A program made the translations under genes and the position numbers. DNA of 64,000 nucleotides, taken from positions 2,485,501-2,549,500 of the forward strand of contig JADJXG010000001.1 in assembly GCA_016715965.1 (NCBI GenBank). Reading direction: 5' to 3'. Below are positions 1 through 8,453 of this stretch, piece by piece. Below the pieces are notes generated by a model, which searched no databases, had not been told where the DNA came from, and saw only the letters and a list, made by a program, of their open reading frames with translations. Every line of letters starts with the position of its first letter. Position 1 is the stretch's first letter. Origin of the DNA: Saprospiraceae bacterium (lineage in GTDB: Bacteria > Bacteroidota > Bacteroidia > Chitinophagales > Saprospiraceae).

Positions 1-500
1 AAAAGACCGGAATCATGGAAATCGAATTTTGTATTTCCAACGAGGAGCTCGGTATTCAGTACATACGATCATTGTATGATGAGCTGAGTGAATTTTACAT
101 CAACAAAGCCATCGAAAAGCAAGAGGTAACTTTTCGAAAATTGCAGGAAAAAGTGGACAGCCTAAGATCGGTTATTTTCAAAAAAGATTATTCACTGGCT
201 GAGGTAAAAGACAGTTACCGCAACACCTATCTCAATCAAGATGCAGTACCTGCGGCTCAAATCGACCGCGACATCCGGATGTTGTCCATTATTTATGGAG
301 AAGCATTGAAAAATTTGGAACTTGCCTCTTTTAATTTGCAAAATAAAACTCCCTTTATACAGGTATTGGATTTGCCCATTGCTCCGCTGGATACCAAAAA
401 GCAAAGTTTGTTTCAAAATCTGGTGATCGCTGTTCTGGTTTCATTTTTTGTAGGGATTGTTGTTTTGGTTTTGCAAAAAGTTATCAAGGAAAATTCTTAA
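1..500 (+). CDS. Wzz/GumC-type chain-length determinant, C-terminal part (5' truncated)
   Basis: The reading frame is open to the left edge, so the first in-frame ATG at 15 is probably internal and the gene begins outside the window. The visible 160 or so residues are a charged helical stretch, then a short proline-containing linker (APLDTKKQ) and one C-terminal membrane helix (LVIAVLVSFFVGIVVLVL) with a basic cytoplasmic tail. That is the C-terminal layout of polysaccharide co-polymerases, which set the chain length of O-antigen or exopolysaccharide in the inner membrane. It sits 10 nt upstream of the sugar-nucleotide genes and in a cluster with Wzx and Wzy candidates, which fits. The N-terminal membrane helix and any kinase domain are not visible. 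Confidence 0.75.
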   Translation, partial: KTGIMEIEFCISNEELGIQYIRSLYDELSEFYINKAIEKQEVTFRKLQEKVDSLRSVIFKKDYSLAEVKDSYRNTYLNQDAVPAAQIDRDIRMLSIIYGEALKNLELASFNLQNKTPFIQVLDLPIAPLDTKKQSLFQNLVIAVLVSFFVGIVVLVLQKVIKENS

Positions 501-510
501 GTAATCATTC

Positions 511-1287
511 ATGAAAGTAGTCATTTTAGCGGGCGGATTGGGCACAAGGTTGATGGAGGAGACAGAATCAAGACCTAAGCCAATGGTGGAAATTGGTGGA
601 AAGCCCATATTGTGGCATATTATGAAAATTTACGAGTCCCAGGGTTTCAACGATTTTGTGATTTGTCTTGGGTACAAAGGATTTCAGATTAAAGAATATT
701 TCTTAAATTATTATTTATACAATTCCGATGTCACCATTGAATTGGAAAAAAACAAAGTGGATGTACATTATTCAAATACAGAGTCATTTAAAGTGACCCT
801 GATTGATACAGGAATAAACACAAATACGGCAGGAAGAATCAAGCGCATTAAAGAATACACCAATGGCAAAACATTCATGCTCACCTACGGAGATGGTCTG
901 AGCAATGTCAATTTAAAACAGCTCCTTGACTTTCATCGCCAATCAGGAAAGCTCGCTACTTTAACCAGTATTCAGATGCCCGGAAGATATGGGCAGATTG
1001 ATATGGATGCAAAAGGAATCGTAAGCCGTTTTCAGGAGAAACCAGATGAAGATGGCCAATGGATCAATGGTGGATTTTTTGTGCTTGAACCGGGTATATT
1101 TGACTACCTGAAAGATGATATGGATCAGATTCAGTGGGAGAAAAAACCATTGTTGGAAATTGCCCAGGATAGTCAGTTGGCTGCGTTTAAACACAAGGGA
1201 TTTTGGAAAGGAATGGATGCCCTCCGGGACAGAATCGAATTGGAAGAACTTTGGCAAAGTGGTAAGGCAGAATGGAAGTTATGGTAG
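511..1287 (+). CDS. rfbF: Glucose-1-phosphate cytidylyltransferase
   Basis: Predicted to make CDP-glucose from CTP and glucose 1-phosphate, the first committed step to CDP-linked deoxysugars. The 258-residue length matches the family. The N-terminus carries the nucleotidyltransferase signature (VVILAGGLGTRL, about residues 3-14) followed by PKPMVEIGGKPI; a metal-binding LTYGDGLSNV follows near residue 125 and GGFFVLEPG near 187. The closest alternative, glucose-1-phosphate thymidylyltransferase, is less likely because the next gene is an RfbG-type CDP-glucose dehydratase and the EETESRPKPM stretch is typical of RfbF. The gene overlaps the next by 16 nt, indicating translational coupling. Confidence 0.92.
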   Translation: MKVVILAGGLGTRLMEETESRPKPMVEIGGKPILWHIMKIYESQGFNDFVICLGYKGFQIKEYFLNYYLYNSDVTIELEKNKVDVHYSNTESFKVTLIDTGINTNTAGRIKRIKEYTNGKTFMLTYGDGLSNVNLKQLLDFHRQSGKLATLTSIQMPGRYGQIDMDAKGIVSRFQEKPDEDGQWINGGFFVLEPGIFDYLKDDMDQIQWEKKPLLEIAQDSQLAAFKHKGFWKGMDALRDRIELEELWQSGKAEWKLW

Positions 1288-2357
1288 AGGCACTAAAAGA
1301 GACATTCAAAAACAGGAGAGTTCTGGTGACAGGACATACAGGATTCAAAGGAGTATGGCTCATGGAGATGCTGGAATTTTTGGGGGCAGAAACTTTTGGT
1401 TATTCTCTGCTGCCTGAATCCACGCAAAATCACCATCGCATTATTGGAAAAACCTACAATGAACTTATTGCGGATATCTGTGATTTGGAAAAACTCCAGC
1501 ACGCGATTGCCAGCTTTAATCCGGATGTAATCCTCCATCTGGCAGCTCAATCATTGGTCAGAAAGTCTTATGTTGATCCTTTGTTGACTTATCAAACCAA
1601 TGTGATGGGAAGTTTGAATGTTTTAAAGGCTTCTGCTTCTGCTCAAAATCTTCGCGCAATTCTAATGGTCACCACCGACAAAGTCTATGAGAACCTGGAG
1701 ACAGATTATGCTTATCGCGAGGGAGACAGACTTGGTGGTTATGATATGTACAGCTCATCCAAGGCTTGCTGCGAAATACTCATTGATTCGTATCGCAGAA
1801 GTTACCTGCCTCTTGCGGAGTATGGACACAATCATCAAATTCTTTTGGCTTCGGCCCGGGCAGGCAATGTGATTGGCGGAGGTGACTGGAACAGGGATCG
1901 TTTGATTCCCGATTTGATTTTATCAGCGGTAAATCATGCTTCTGTTCCGATCAGAAATCCCCATGCCATAAGACCCTGGCAGCATGTCATGGATTGTTTG
2001 TATGGTTATTTGCTACTGACCAGAAGGATGTTGTTGGCAGATAAATCTGTTTCTGGTGCATGGAATTTTTCGCCAAGTTCAGAAGACGTCCTGACTGTGA
2101 TCCAAATAGCAGAAAAATGCGCGGAAATTTGGAATGAGGTGAAATTTCACATTGAGTTGAAGGACGATCATCCCCATGAAGCCAAGATTTTAAAACTTGA
2201 TCCGGGCAAGGCAACGAGTCATTTGTCATGGAAACCCATCTTTCATTCTTCTGACACCATATTGCAAACGGTGCAGTGGTACAAATCGTGGTACAATCAA
2301 AATGAATGTCTGACCATGGCACAGATTGAATCCTATTTTAATTGTCAGGATAAATGA
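1272..2357 (+). CDS. rfbG: CDP-glucose 4,6-dehydratase
   Basis: An extended short-chain dehydrogenase/reductase that converts CDP-glucose to CDP-4-keto-6-deoxyglucose. The NAD-binding glycine motif GHTGFKG is at residues 21-27, the HLAAQSLV motif follows near residue 93, the catalytic Thr lies in MVTTDKVYEN, and the active-site YxxxK is in YDMYSSSKACCE near residue 160. Length (361 aa) is normal. ATG codons at 1272 and 1281 are both possible starts; both lie inside the end of rfbF. No RfbH (the next enzyme of 3,6-dideoxyhexose routes) is found in the window, which directs the product to a 6-deoxy sugar that keeps its 3-hydroxyl. Confidence 0.93.
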   Translation: MEVMVEALKETFKNRRVLVTGHTGFKGVWLMEMLEFLGAETFGYSLLPESTQNHHRIIGKTYNELIADICDLEKLQHAIASFNPDVILHLAAQSLVRKSYVDPLLTYQTNVMGSLNVLKASASAQNLRAILMVTTDKVYENLETDYAYREGDRLGGYDMYSSSKACCEILIDSYRRSYLPLAEYGHNHQILLASARAGNVIGGGDWNRDRLIPDLILSAVNHASVPIRNPHAIRPWQHVMDCLYGYLLLTRRMLLADKSVSGAWNFSPSSEDVLTVIQIAEKCAEIWNEVKFHIELKDDHPHEAKILKLDPGKATSHLSWKPIFHSSDTILQTVQWYKSWYNQNECLTMAQIESYFNCQDK

Positions 2358-2899
2358 GGTTTATCACTACCATGATGGCGGATTTGTATCTGATAGAACC
2401 AGAAGTTGTTTCGGATGAAAGGGGCAATTTCTTTAGAACCTATTGTAAAGAGGAGTTTAGAAAGATAGGATTTGCCGAAGAATTCATCCAAATGAATCAT
2501 GCATCCAACACAAAGACTGGAACACTTCGCGGTATGCATGCTCAATTGAAGCCTTATCAGGAGACTAAATTGGTACGCTGTGTGAGGGGCAAAGTTTGGG
2601 ATGTTGTGGTTGATCTGAGGGAAAATTCGGATACCTTCCTGCAATATTTTGGAACCGAGTTATCAGAGGAAAATTTCAAATCACTTTTGGTACCAAAAGG
2701 TTTCGCCCATGGCTATTTAACCTTATCAGATCATGCGGAATTGATTTACCATCATACTGGTTTTTACACGCCGGGACATGAGTTTTGCCTGAGATACGAT
2801 GATCCAATGATCGGAATCCAGTGGCCGCGTCCTGTTCAGCTGGTCAGCAAAAAAGATTTGTCTTATTCAAATATTGATCAATCATTTAAAGGAATATAA
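2354..2899 (+). CDS. NDP-4-keto-6-deoxyhexose 3,5-epimerase family (RmlC-like cupin)
   Basis: A 181-residue cupin of the RmlC family. The conserved histidine motif RGMHAQ (RGLHFQ in classical RmlC) lies near residue 58, followed by KLVRCVRGKVWDVVVDLR, the FAHGYLTLSD motif and the C-terminal YDDPMIGIQWP that ends the active site in this family. The enzyme would epimerise C3 and/or C5 of the 4-keto-6-deoxy intermediate made by the preceding gene. The ATG overlaps the rfbG stop as ATGA. Because the donor is CDP-linked here, the usual name rfbC/rmlC (dTDP-specific) should not be used without proof; whether it acts at C3, C5 or both cannot be told from sequence. Confidence 0.85.
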   Translation: MRFITTMMADLYLIEPEVVSDERGNFFRTYCKEEFRKIGFAEEFIQMNHASNTKTGTLRGMHAQLKPYQETKLVRCVRGKVWDVVVDLRENSDTFLQYFGTELSEENFKSLLVPKGFAHGYLTLSDHAELIYHHTGFYTPGHEFCLRYDDPMIGIQWPRPVQLVSKKDLSYSNIDQSFKGI

Positions 2900-2900
2900 A

Positions 2901-4130
2901 ATGAGTCATTGCAGATTTTGTAAAGCGGAATTGAAAGAAGAGCTGATAGATTTGGGTTCAGCACCCCTCTCCAACGCACTCTTGACAAAGGACAATTTGT
3001 CTGAATCAGAAATTTGGTATCCATTGAGGGTGATGATTTGTGGAAATTGCTTTATGGTCCAAACGGAGGATTACTCAGGCCGTGAGCATATTTTTCATGA
3101 TCAATACGCCTATTTTTCATCTTATTCAAGCACCTGGCTGAACCATTCAAAATCTTATTGTCAGATGATGCAAAACAGATTTGGACTGGGGAGCGATCAG
3201 CTTGTTTTGGAGGTGGCCAGCAATGACGGTTATCTGCTCCAATATTTTAAGGAAAGCGGAATTCCTGTCCTTGGAGTTGAGCCGACCGCCAATACAGCAC
3301 AGGTAGCTTTGGATAAGGGAATTGCAACGGTGGTCGATTTTTTTGGTACCAAACTCGCGCAGCAATTGAAAAATGAGCGCAGAATACCAAACCTCATCGT
3401 CGGCAACAATGTGTTGGCCCATGTTCCGGATGTTTTAGATTTTGTAACAGGCCTTAAAATATTATTACATCCGGAAGGAGTCATCACCGTTGAATTTCCG
3501 CATTTGCTAAAACTCATACAATTTAATCAGTTTGACACCATTTATCACGAACATTTCTCTTACTTCTCCTTTCATATTGTCAAAAGAATTTTCGAATCCA
3601 TTGGATTGAGAATTTTTGATGTAGATGAGCTGGATACCCATGGAGGATCTCTCAGAATTTATGCGACCCATCAGGAAAACTCAAGCCATCTTACATCAGA
3701 AAATGTGGATAAAATGATTCGCAAAGAATCTGCCTTTGGGATCGAAAGCATGGATACCTATGCCCATTTTCAGAACAAAGTAAATTCCATCAAGAATAGG
3801 TTTAATCAATTTTTAATCGATGCCAAAATAAAAGGCAAATCGGTAATAGCTTACGGTGCAGCGGCAAAAGGAAACACGCTTTTGAATTATTGCGGCGTTC
3901 GAAAAGATTTGGTGCAGTTTATTGTGGATGCCTCACCGCACAAGCAAGGTAAATTTACGCCCGGAATGCACATCCCCATTTTGGATGAGAAACATATCAG
4001 GGATTTAAAACCGGATTATGTGGTGGTTTTGCCATGGAATATAAAAGATGAAATTGAAGAGCAATTGTTTTATATCAGAAGATGGGGTGGAAAACTCGTT
4101 GTGGCTATTCCCCAGTTAGAAGTTTTTTAG
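2901..4130 (+). CDS. NDP-hexose C-methyltransferase (TylC3/NovU-like, SAM-dependent)
   Basis: The architecture is that of sugar C-methyltransferases: an N-terminal zinc-binding domain with two Cys pairs (CRFC near residue 4, CGNC near 51), a class I SAM-binding domain (VLEVASNDGYLLQYF near residue 105) and a C-terminal domain with VIAYGAAAKGNTLLNY near 315. The HEHFSYFS stretch near residue 217 is characteristic of the family. Relatives methylate C3 next to a 4-keto group, as in mycarose and virenose synthesis. A longer frame begins at 2874 inside the epimerase gene, but ATG 2901 is preceded by AAAGGA and gives the normal MxxCRFC start. It would act on the CDP-4-keto-6-deoxyhexose from upstream, giving a branched sugar; the exact position methylated is inference. 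Confidence 0.87.
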   Translation: MSHCRFCKAELKEELIDLGSAPLSNALLTKDNLSESEIWYPLRVMICGNCFMVQTEDYSGREHIFHDQYAYFSSYSSTWLNHSKSYCQMMQNRFGLGSDQLVLEVASNDGYLLQYFKESGIPVLGVEPTANTAQVALDKGIATVVDFFGTKLAQQLKNERRIPNLIVGNNVLAHVPDVLDFVTGLKILLHPEGVITVEFPHLLKLIQFNQFDTIYHEHFSYFSFHIVKRIFESIGLRIFDVDELDTHGGSLRIYATHQENSSHLTSENVDKMIRKESAFGIESMDTYAHFQNKVNSIKNRFNQFLIDAKIKGKSVIAYGAAAKGNTLLNYCGVRKDLVQFIVDASPHKQGKFTPGMHIPILDEKHIRDLKPDYVVVLPWNIKDEIEEQLFYIRRWGGKLVVAIPQLEVF

Positions 4131-4131
4131 A

Positions 4132-4977
4132 ATGCGCATATTGGTATCAGGTGGATCAGGCTTTATCGGAAGGCATGTTGTAGCGGAGTTGATTCGGCGT
4201 GAACACAGACCTGTCGTGCTTACCAGAAATCCACTCGCATTGAAATCACTCCATATTCCACAGGATGAATACGACATCATTGTAGGAGATTTGGAGCATT
4301 CATTTACGGATATGGAATTGGAGGGTGTAGGACACATGATTCACCTTGCCTGGACAGGACTTCCTGAATACAAGAAATTGTTTCACATTGAGCAAAATTT
4401 GATGCCTCAATATTTTTTTATTAGAAAAATGGTGACGGCTGGTATAGGACATATTGTCATCACAGGCACCTGTCTGGAATATGGTAAAATGGAAGGATGT
4501 CTGACAAGCGATCGCTGTCCAGTACCTCAACTTCCTTATCCCATTGCAAAGGATGCTCTGCGTAGATTTTTGACCATTTTGCAAGCAGAGATGAATTTTG
4601 AATTGAGATGGCTTCGATTATTTTATACCTATGGTGAAGGCCAGTCGCCCAATTCCATATTAAGTCAATTGGCCAAGGCAATTGAAGCGGGTGATCCGGT
4701 TTTTAATATGAGCAAAGGAGATCAACTGAGAGACTATCTTCCCGTTCATGAAATGGCAAAGCAAATAGTTGATGCCTGCTTGTTGTTAGACGGATCTGGT
4801 ATTTACAATTGTTGTAGCGGTGAACCCATTTCTATATCAGAGCTGGTCGAAAATTTTGTGAAGGCTCATAATTCTGACATTCATTTGAACAAAGGCTATT
4901 ATGATTATCCGGATTACGAGGCACATTCATTCTGGGGATATCCCGACCTAAAAAATATTCAATCATTTGAAAATTAA
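4132..4977 (+). CDS. NAD(P)-dependent sugar-nucleotide reductase/epimerase (extended SDR)
   Basis: A 281-residue extended SDR. It opens with ILVSGGSGFIGRHVV (glycine-rich nucleotide-binding motif, residues 3-17), has MIHLAW near residue 68, ITGTCLEYG with the catalytic Ser/Thr near 110, and the active-site YxxxK as YPIAK near residue 136. It begins 1 nt after the C-methyltransferase stop. In sugar pathways the last step after dehydration, epimerisation and methylation is usually reduction of the 4-keto group, and this gene is placed to do that. A 4-epimerase role on another nucleotide sugar cannot be excluded. Confidence 0.8.
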   Translation: MRILVSGGSGFIGRHVVAELIRREHRPVVLTRNPLALKSLHIPQDEYDIIVGDLEHSFTDMELEGVGHMIHLAWTGLPEYKKLFHIEQNLMPQYFFIRKMVTAGIGHIVITGTCLEYGKMEGCLTSDRCPVPQLPYPIAKDALRRFLTILQAEMNFELRWLRLFYTYGEGQSPNSILSQLAKAIEAGDPVFNMSKGDQLRDYLPVHEMAKQIVDACLLLDGSGIYNCCSGEPISISELVENFVKAHNSDIHLNKGYYDYPDYEAHSFWGYPDLKNIQSFEN

Positions 4978-4980
4978 TCC

Positions 4981-5709
4981 ATGAATCCAATCGAAGAATT
5001 TAAGCAGGAAAGAAAAACCAGAATTGAATCGTACGGCTCCAATACAGAGTTATTGGATGCTGCACATCAGTTTAATGTTGTATCCAACAAAGAAAAATAC
5101 TCATACAATTTTAACTGGATGGGAAGGCCCATTATTCAATATCCGCAGGACATGATTGCGATGCAGGAAATTATCTGGGATCTCAAACCTGATTTGATCA
5201 TTGAAACAGGAATTGCGCACGGTGGTTCGTTGATCTATTATGCCTCTATCATGGAACTCATTGGACATGGAGAAATACTTGGAATTGACATCGACATTCG
5301 AGAACACAATAAAGCAGAAATTCTTCGTCATCCAATGGCAAAGCGCATTTCGATGATTCAGGGCTCCAGTGTCGATCAAGCCATCATCCAACAAGTGAAA
5401 GACATTGCCAAGGGAAAACAGAAAATTATGGTATGTCTCGACTCCAACCACACCCATGAACACGTGCTTGCAGAACTCCAAAATTACCATTCTTTTGTAA
5501 GCGTGGGAAGCTATTTGGTGGTCTTTGACACCATCATTGAAAGAATGCCAAAAGCCATGTACGATCGTCCATGGGATGTGGGCAATAACGCCATGACAGC
5601 GGTTGATGAATTTATGAAAACGAACGATCAGTTTATAATCGATGAACAATTGGATCTCAAATTGCTGATCAGCGTAGCTCCAAGGGGTTATCTGAAAAAA
5701 ATAAAGTAA
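4981..5709 (+). CDS. CmcI/rhamnosyl O-methyltransferase family protein
   Basis: A 242-residue protein of the cephalosporin hydroxylase (CmcI) family, which despite its name contains SAM-dependent O-methyltransferases such as rhamnosyl O-methyltransferases. The SAM-binding region reads LIIETGIAHGGSLIYYA (about residues 72-88) followed by ILGIDIDIR, and the family motif DSNHTHEHVLAEL lies near residue 157. In this polysaccharide operon it most likely O-methylates a sugar, either of a nucleotide sugar or of the growing repeat unit. The start at ATG 4981 lies 3 nt after the reductase stop. Confidence 0.8.
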   Translation: MNPIEEFKQERKTRIESYGSNTELLDAAHQFNVVSNKEKYSYNFNWMGRPIIQYPQDMIAMQEIIWDLKPDLIIETGIAHGGSLIYYASIMELIGHGEILGIDIDIREHNKAEILRHPMAKRISMIQGSSVDQAIIQQVKDIAKGKQKIMVCLDSNHTHEHVLAELQNYHSFVSVGSYLVVFDTIIERMPKAMYDRPWDVGNNAMTAVDEFMKTNDQFIIDEQLDLKLLISVAPRGYLKKIK

Positions 5710-5715
5710 TTCATT

Positions 5716-7215
5716 TTGAGCAGGATTGGTCACAATATCATTTCTAACCTCGGCTTGCAAGCCTGGCTCACGATATCACAGATCTTCCTTGTGCCATTGT
5801 ATATTTATTATCTGGGTGTTGAAGCCTACGGTTTGGTTGGTTTTTACACCAGTTTGATGGCGGTGTTTTTTTTATTGGATTTTGGCTTTAGCGCAACCAT
5901 CCATCAGGAACTGGCAAAAGAAAAAACCGATCTACAGGCCAGAATCTTTCGCATGGATTTGATGCGGACTTTTGAAATTGCGTATGTATTCATAGCAGTA
6001 ACCGGGCTGCTAATTTTGGTGCTGTTGAAAGATACGCTGACGCATAGAATGGTCCGGGAATCTGATTTGGGAGAAGTGACCATCCAGCAAAGTATTCTTG
6101 CGATGGCATTGTTGCTTGCTCTAAGACTGCTTATGGGGCTTTATTCAGGTGCGCTCAACGGTTTGCAGCAGCAATTCAAATTAAATATCATTCTTATCTT
6201 TCTTGAGGTCCTAAAATTTGTTGCTATCATCTTATGTCTCCGTTTTTTTTGGAACCATATTCTAGCCTTTTTTATCATTAATATTGTCATTACAGTATTC
6301 ACATTAATTATTTTAAGGAGATTGGTCTGGAATTATGAAAGAACTGAGCAATACCAAGCTAAGTTTAGGCTTTCGGTGCTGCGGCCCAGTATTAAATTCA
6401 CCAGAGGGGTTGCGCTCATATCTACCATAGCTGCGATCATTTCGCAAGTTGACAAATTCGTGGTCTCAGGGATGGTGAGTCTTGAAGAGTTTGGTTATTA
6501 TACACTTGCTTTTACCATCGCATCTATACCGATGAAATTTGTTGCTTCTGTTTCGGGGGCAGTGTACCCCAGACTGGTGCAAGAACATTCCCGTGGAAAT
6601 GAAGAAAGTCTGGTAAAACTGTACCACAAAGCCAGTCAACTCATTTCTGTGGTTATTATCCCGGTCAGTTTAGGAATCTTTTTTTTTACCATCCCCATTT
6701 TGAATATTTGGTTTGGCAATGAGGTATTGACTACAAGAATTGAATGGCTTGTCAAAATTTTTGTGATTGGATTTATGTTAAACGGTCTGATGACCATGCC
6801 TTACTATCTTCAACTGGTGTACCGTTGGACTTCTTTATCCATCATTAAGAACTTAATTGCGATATTGGTTTTGGTTCCTTTGCTTTTTTACCTTGTATCT
6901 ACTTTCGGTATCGAAGGTGCTGCGCTCATTTGGCTCATACTTAATCTTGGCTATCTCCTGTTAGAAATCCCAATATTGCATTCCCGTATTCTTCCATCCA
7001 TTTTAAGACCATGGTATTTTAATTGTGTGTTGCTTCCATTGATTTTGGTGGGTGCATTGGGCTATTTGGGTCAATTCCTCTTTCTTCCAGGATCCTATTT
7101 TGGATTTTTAGAATGGCTGGTGATTGGTTCCTTGATGACAGCGGCAGTACTTTTGGTAAACCGGATAATGTCTGAACAGCCTTTGTGGAGTATAAAGGGA
7201 TTGCTTAAACCATGA
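5716..7215 (+). CDS. Polysaccharide flippase, Wzx-like (MATE/MVF superfamily)
   Basis: A 499-residue, strongly hydrophobic protein with about 12-14 predicted membrane helices, including FFLLDFGFSATIHQELAKEK near residue 55, a pattern typical of Wzx/RfbX oligosaccharide flippases. It would move undecaprenyl-linked repeat units across the inner membrane for Wzy polymerisation. The start codon appears to be TTG (5716); the frame has no ATG before about residue 38, and TTG 5716 leaves a 6-nt gap to the preceding stop. The 3' end overlaps the next ATG by 4 nt (ATGA). Confidence 0.85.
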   Translation: MSRIGHNIISNLGLQAWLTISQIFLVPLYIYYLGVEAYGLVGFYTSLMAVFFLLDFGFSATIHQELAKEKTDLQARIFRMDLMRTFEIAYVFIAVTGLLILVLLKDTLTHRMVRESDLGEVTIQQSILAMALLLALRLLMGLYSGALNGLQQQFKLNIILIFLEVLKFVAIILCLRFFWNHILAFFIINIVITVFTLIILRRLVWNYERTEQYQAKFRLSVLRPSIKFTRGVALISTIAAIISQVDKFVVSGMVSLEEFGYYTLAFTIASIPMKFVASVSGAVYPRLVQEHSRGNEESLVKLYHKASQLISVVIIPVSLGIFFFTIPILNIWFGNEVLTTRIEWLVKIFVIGFMLNGLMTMPYYLQLVYRWTSLSIIKNLIAILVLVPLLFYLVSTFGIEGAALIWLILNLGYLLLEIPILHSRILPSILRPWYFNCVLLPLILVGALGYLGQFLFLPGSYFGFLEWLVIGSLMTAAVLLVNRIMSEQPLWSIKGLLKP

Positions 7216-8444
7216 ACTCCAAATTGACCATATTAATTCCGACAAGGGACCGGGAGGATTATTTACCCTTTGCGATTCAGTCTTGTCTCCAATCAAGCTA
7301 TCCGAATTTGGAAGTCATTGTTTGTGACAATTCTTCAACAGCTCATACACGAGAAGTGTGTCATTTATTTTCGGATCCTCGTTTGAAATATGTAAAGAGT
7401 CCTGAATTCTTATCTATGTCAGCCAATTGGGAGTTTGCATTGAACCAAGTAAAGGAGGGATTTGTATCCATTTTAGGGGATGATGATGCCTTTTTGCAAG
7501 GTGGTATCGAAAAAGCCATGAATTGGATTCATCAATACCAGCTACCAGCGATCAGTTGGAGGCAGGCTTCTTACCGTTGGCCCGGAAATGAGTTTGCGAG
7601 AATCAAAGAGTTGTATCAGTTGCCCATCAGTCAGGGATTCAGTATCAGGAATCCCGGTTCCTATGTCAAGGCTGTTTTAAAGGCTAAACTTCATCCCAAT
7701 CATTTGCCATGCATCTACCATGGGATCATTCATCTCGATTATATTCAGCAGGTGAAGAAACAGAGCGAAGGACTTTTCTTTCATTCCAGAATTCCTGATT
7801 ATTACGCCATTGTTGCATTGTCTTGCGTGGTACCAAAATACATGTACAGTTATTGGCCAATTTCAATTGCAGGAAGCAGTCCTAAGAGCAATGGAAATGT
7901 TCAGCTCAGACTTGAAAGTAAATTTGAAAATTTGAAAAATGAGTTTTCAAAGGGAAAAGATGATGTCCCCTTTCACCCCTCATTGGAATTTGTACATCTT
8001 TACTCTATTTTAATTTGGGAATGTTTGTTGCAAGCATCGCAAAACGGACTAAAATCGTTTGACGGTTGGGTAAATCCTGATCGGCAATTGCAACAAGCCA
8101 TCAAGGAAGCTGCGGCTTTTAAAGTTTTGGATCATGAATGGGATAAATTGTGTCAAATTGCCAATAAATTTCACCTGAGGAAGTTGAAAAAACCGGAGTA
8201 CTTCAGGCGCCAATTTTACAAATGGCAATATCATCTCAAGCATTATATTTTTTTTTGGACCTCGAGCGTATTCATTGATTGTAAGAGAGAAAATATCAGC
8301 AATATCATGGAACTGAGTAAGATGCATGATAAATTGAAAAGCAAATATGGTCAGATACCTTTTTTTATATTTTACAATTTGATTCTACTTTACAGACATT
8401 TCCTGAAGCAGATTTCATTTAAAAGAAACAGACAAAATCAATAA
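7212..8444 (+). CDS. Family 2 glycosyltransferase
   Basis: The N-terminal GT-A domain is clear: LTILIPTRDREDYLPFAIQS (residues 4-23), VIVCDNSST near 36 and the metal-binding aspartates in SILGDDDAF near residue 92. It would add one sugar to the lipid-linked repeat unit at the cytoplasmic face of the inner membrane. At 410 residues it is longer than a minimal GT2; the C-terminal 150 or so residues are basic and partly hydrophobic without a motif I recognise. Donor and acceptor cannot be predicted. The gene overlaps wzx by 4 nt. Confidence 0.82.
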   Translation: MNSKLTILIPTRDREDYLPFAIQSCLQSSYPNLEVIVCDNSSTAHTREVCHLFSDPRLKYVKSPEFLSMSANWEFALNQVKEGFVSILGDDDAFLQGGIEKAMNWIHQYQLPAISWRQASYRWPGNEFARIKELYQLPISQGFSIRNPGSYVKAVLKAKLHPNHLPCIYHGIIHLDYIQQVKKQSEGLFFHSRIPDYYAIVALSCVVPKYMYSYWPISIAGSSPKSNGNVQLRLESKFENLKNEFSKGKDDVPFHPSLEFVHLYSILIWECLLQASQNGLKSFDGWVNPDRQLQQAIKEAAAFKVLDHEWDKLCQIANKFHLRKLKKPEYFRRQFYKWQYHLKHYIFFWTSSVFIDCKRENISNIMELSKMHDKLKSKYGQIPFFIFYNLILLYRHFLKQISFKRNRQNQ

Positions 8445-8453
8445 TTATTAATC

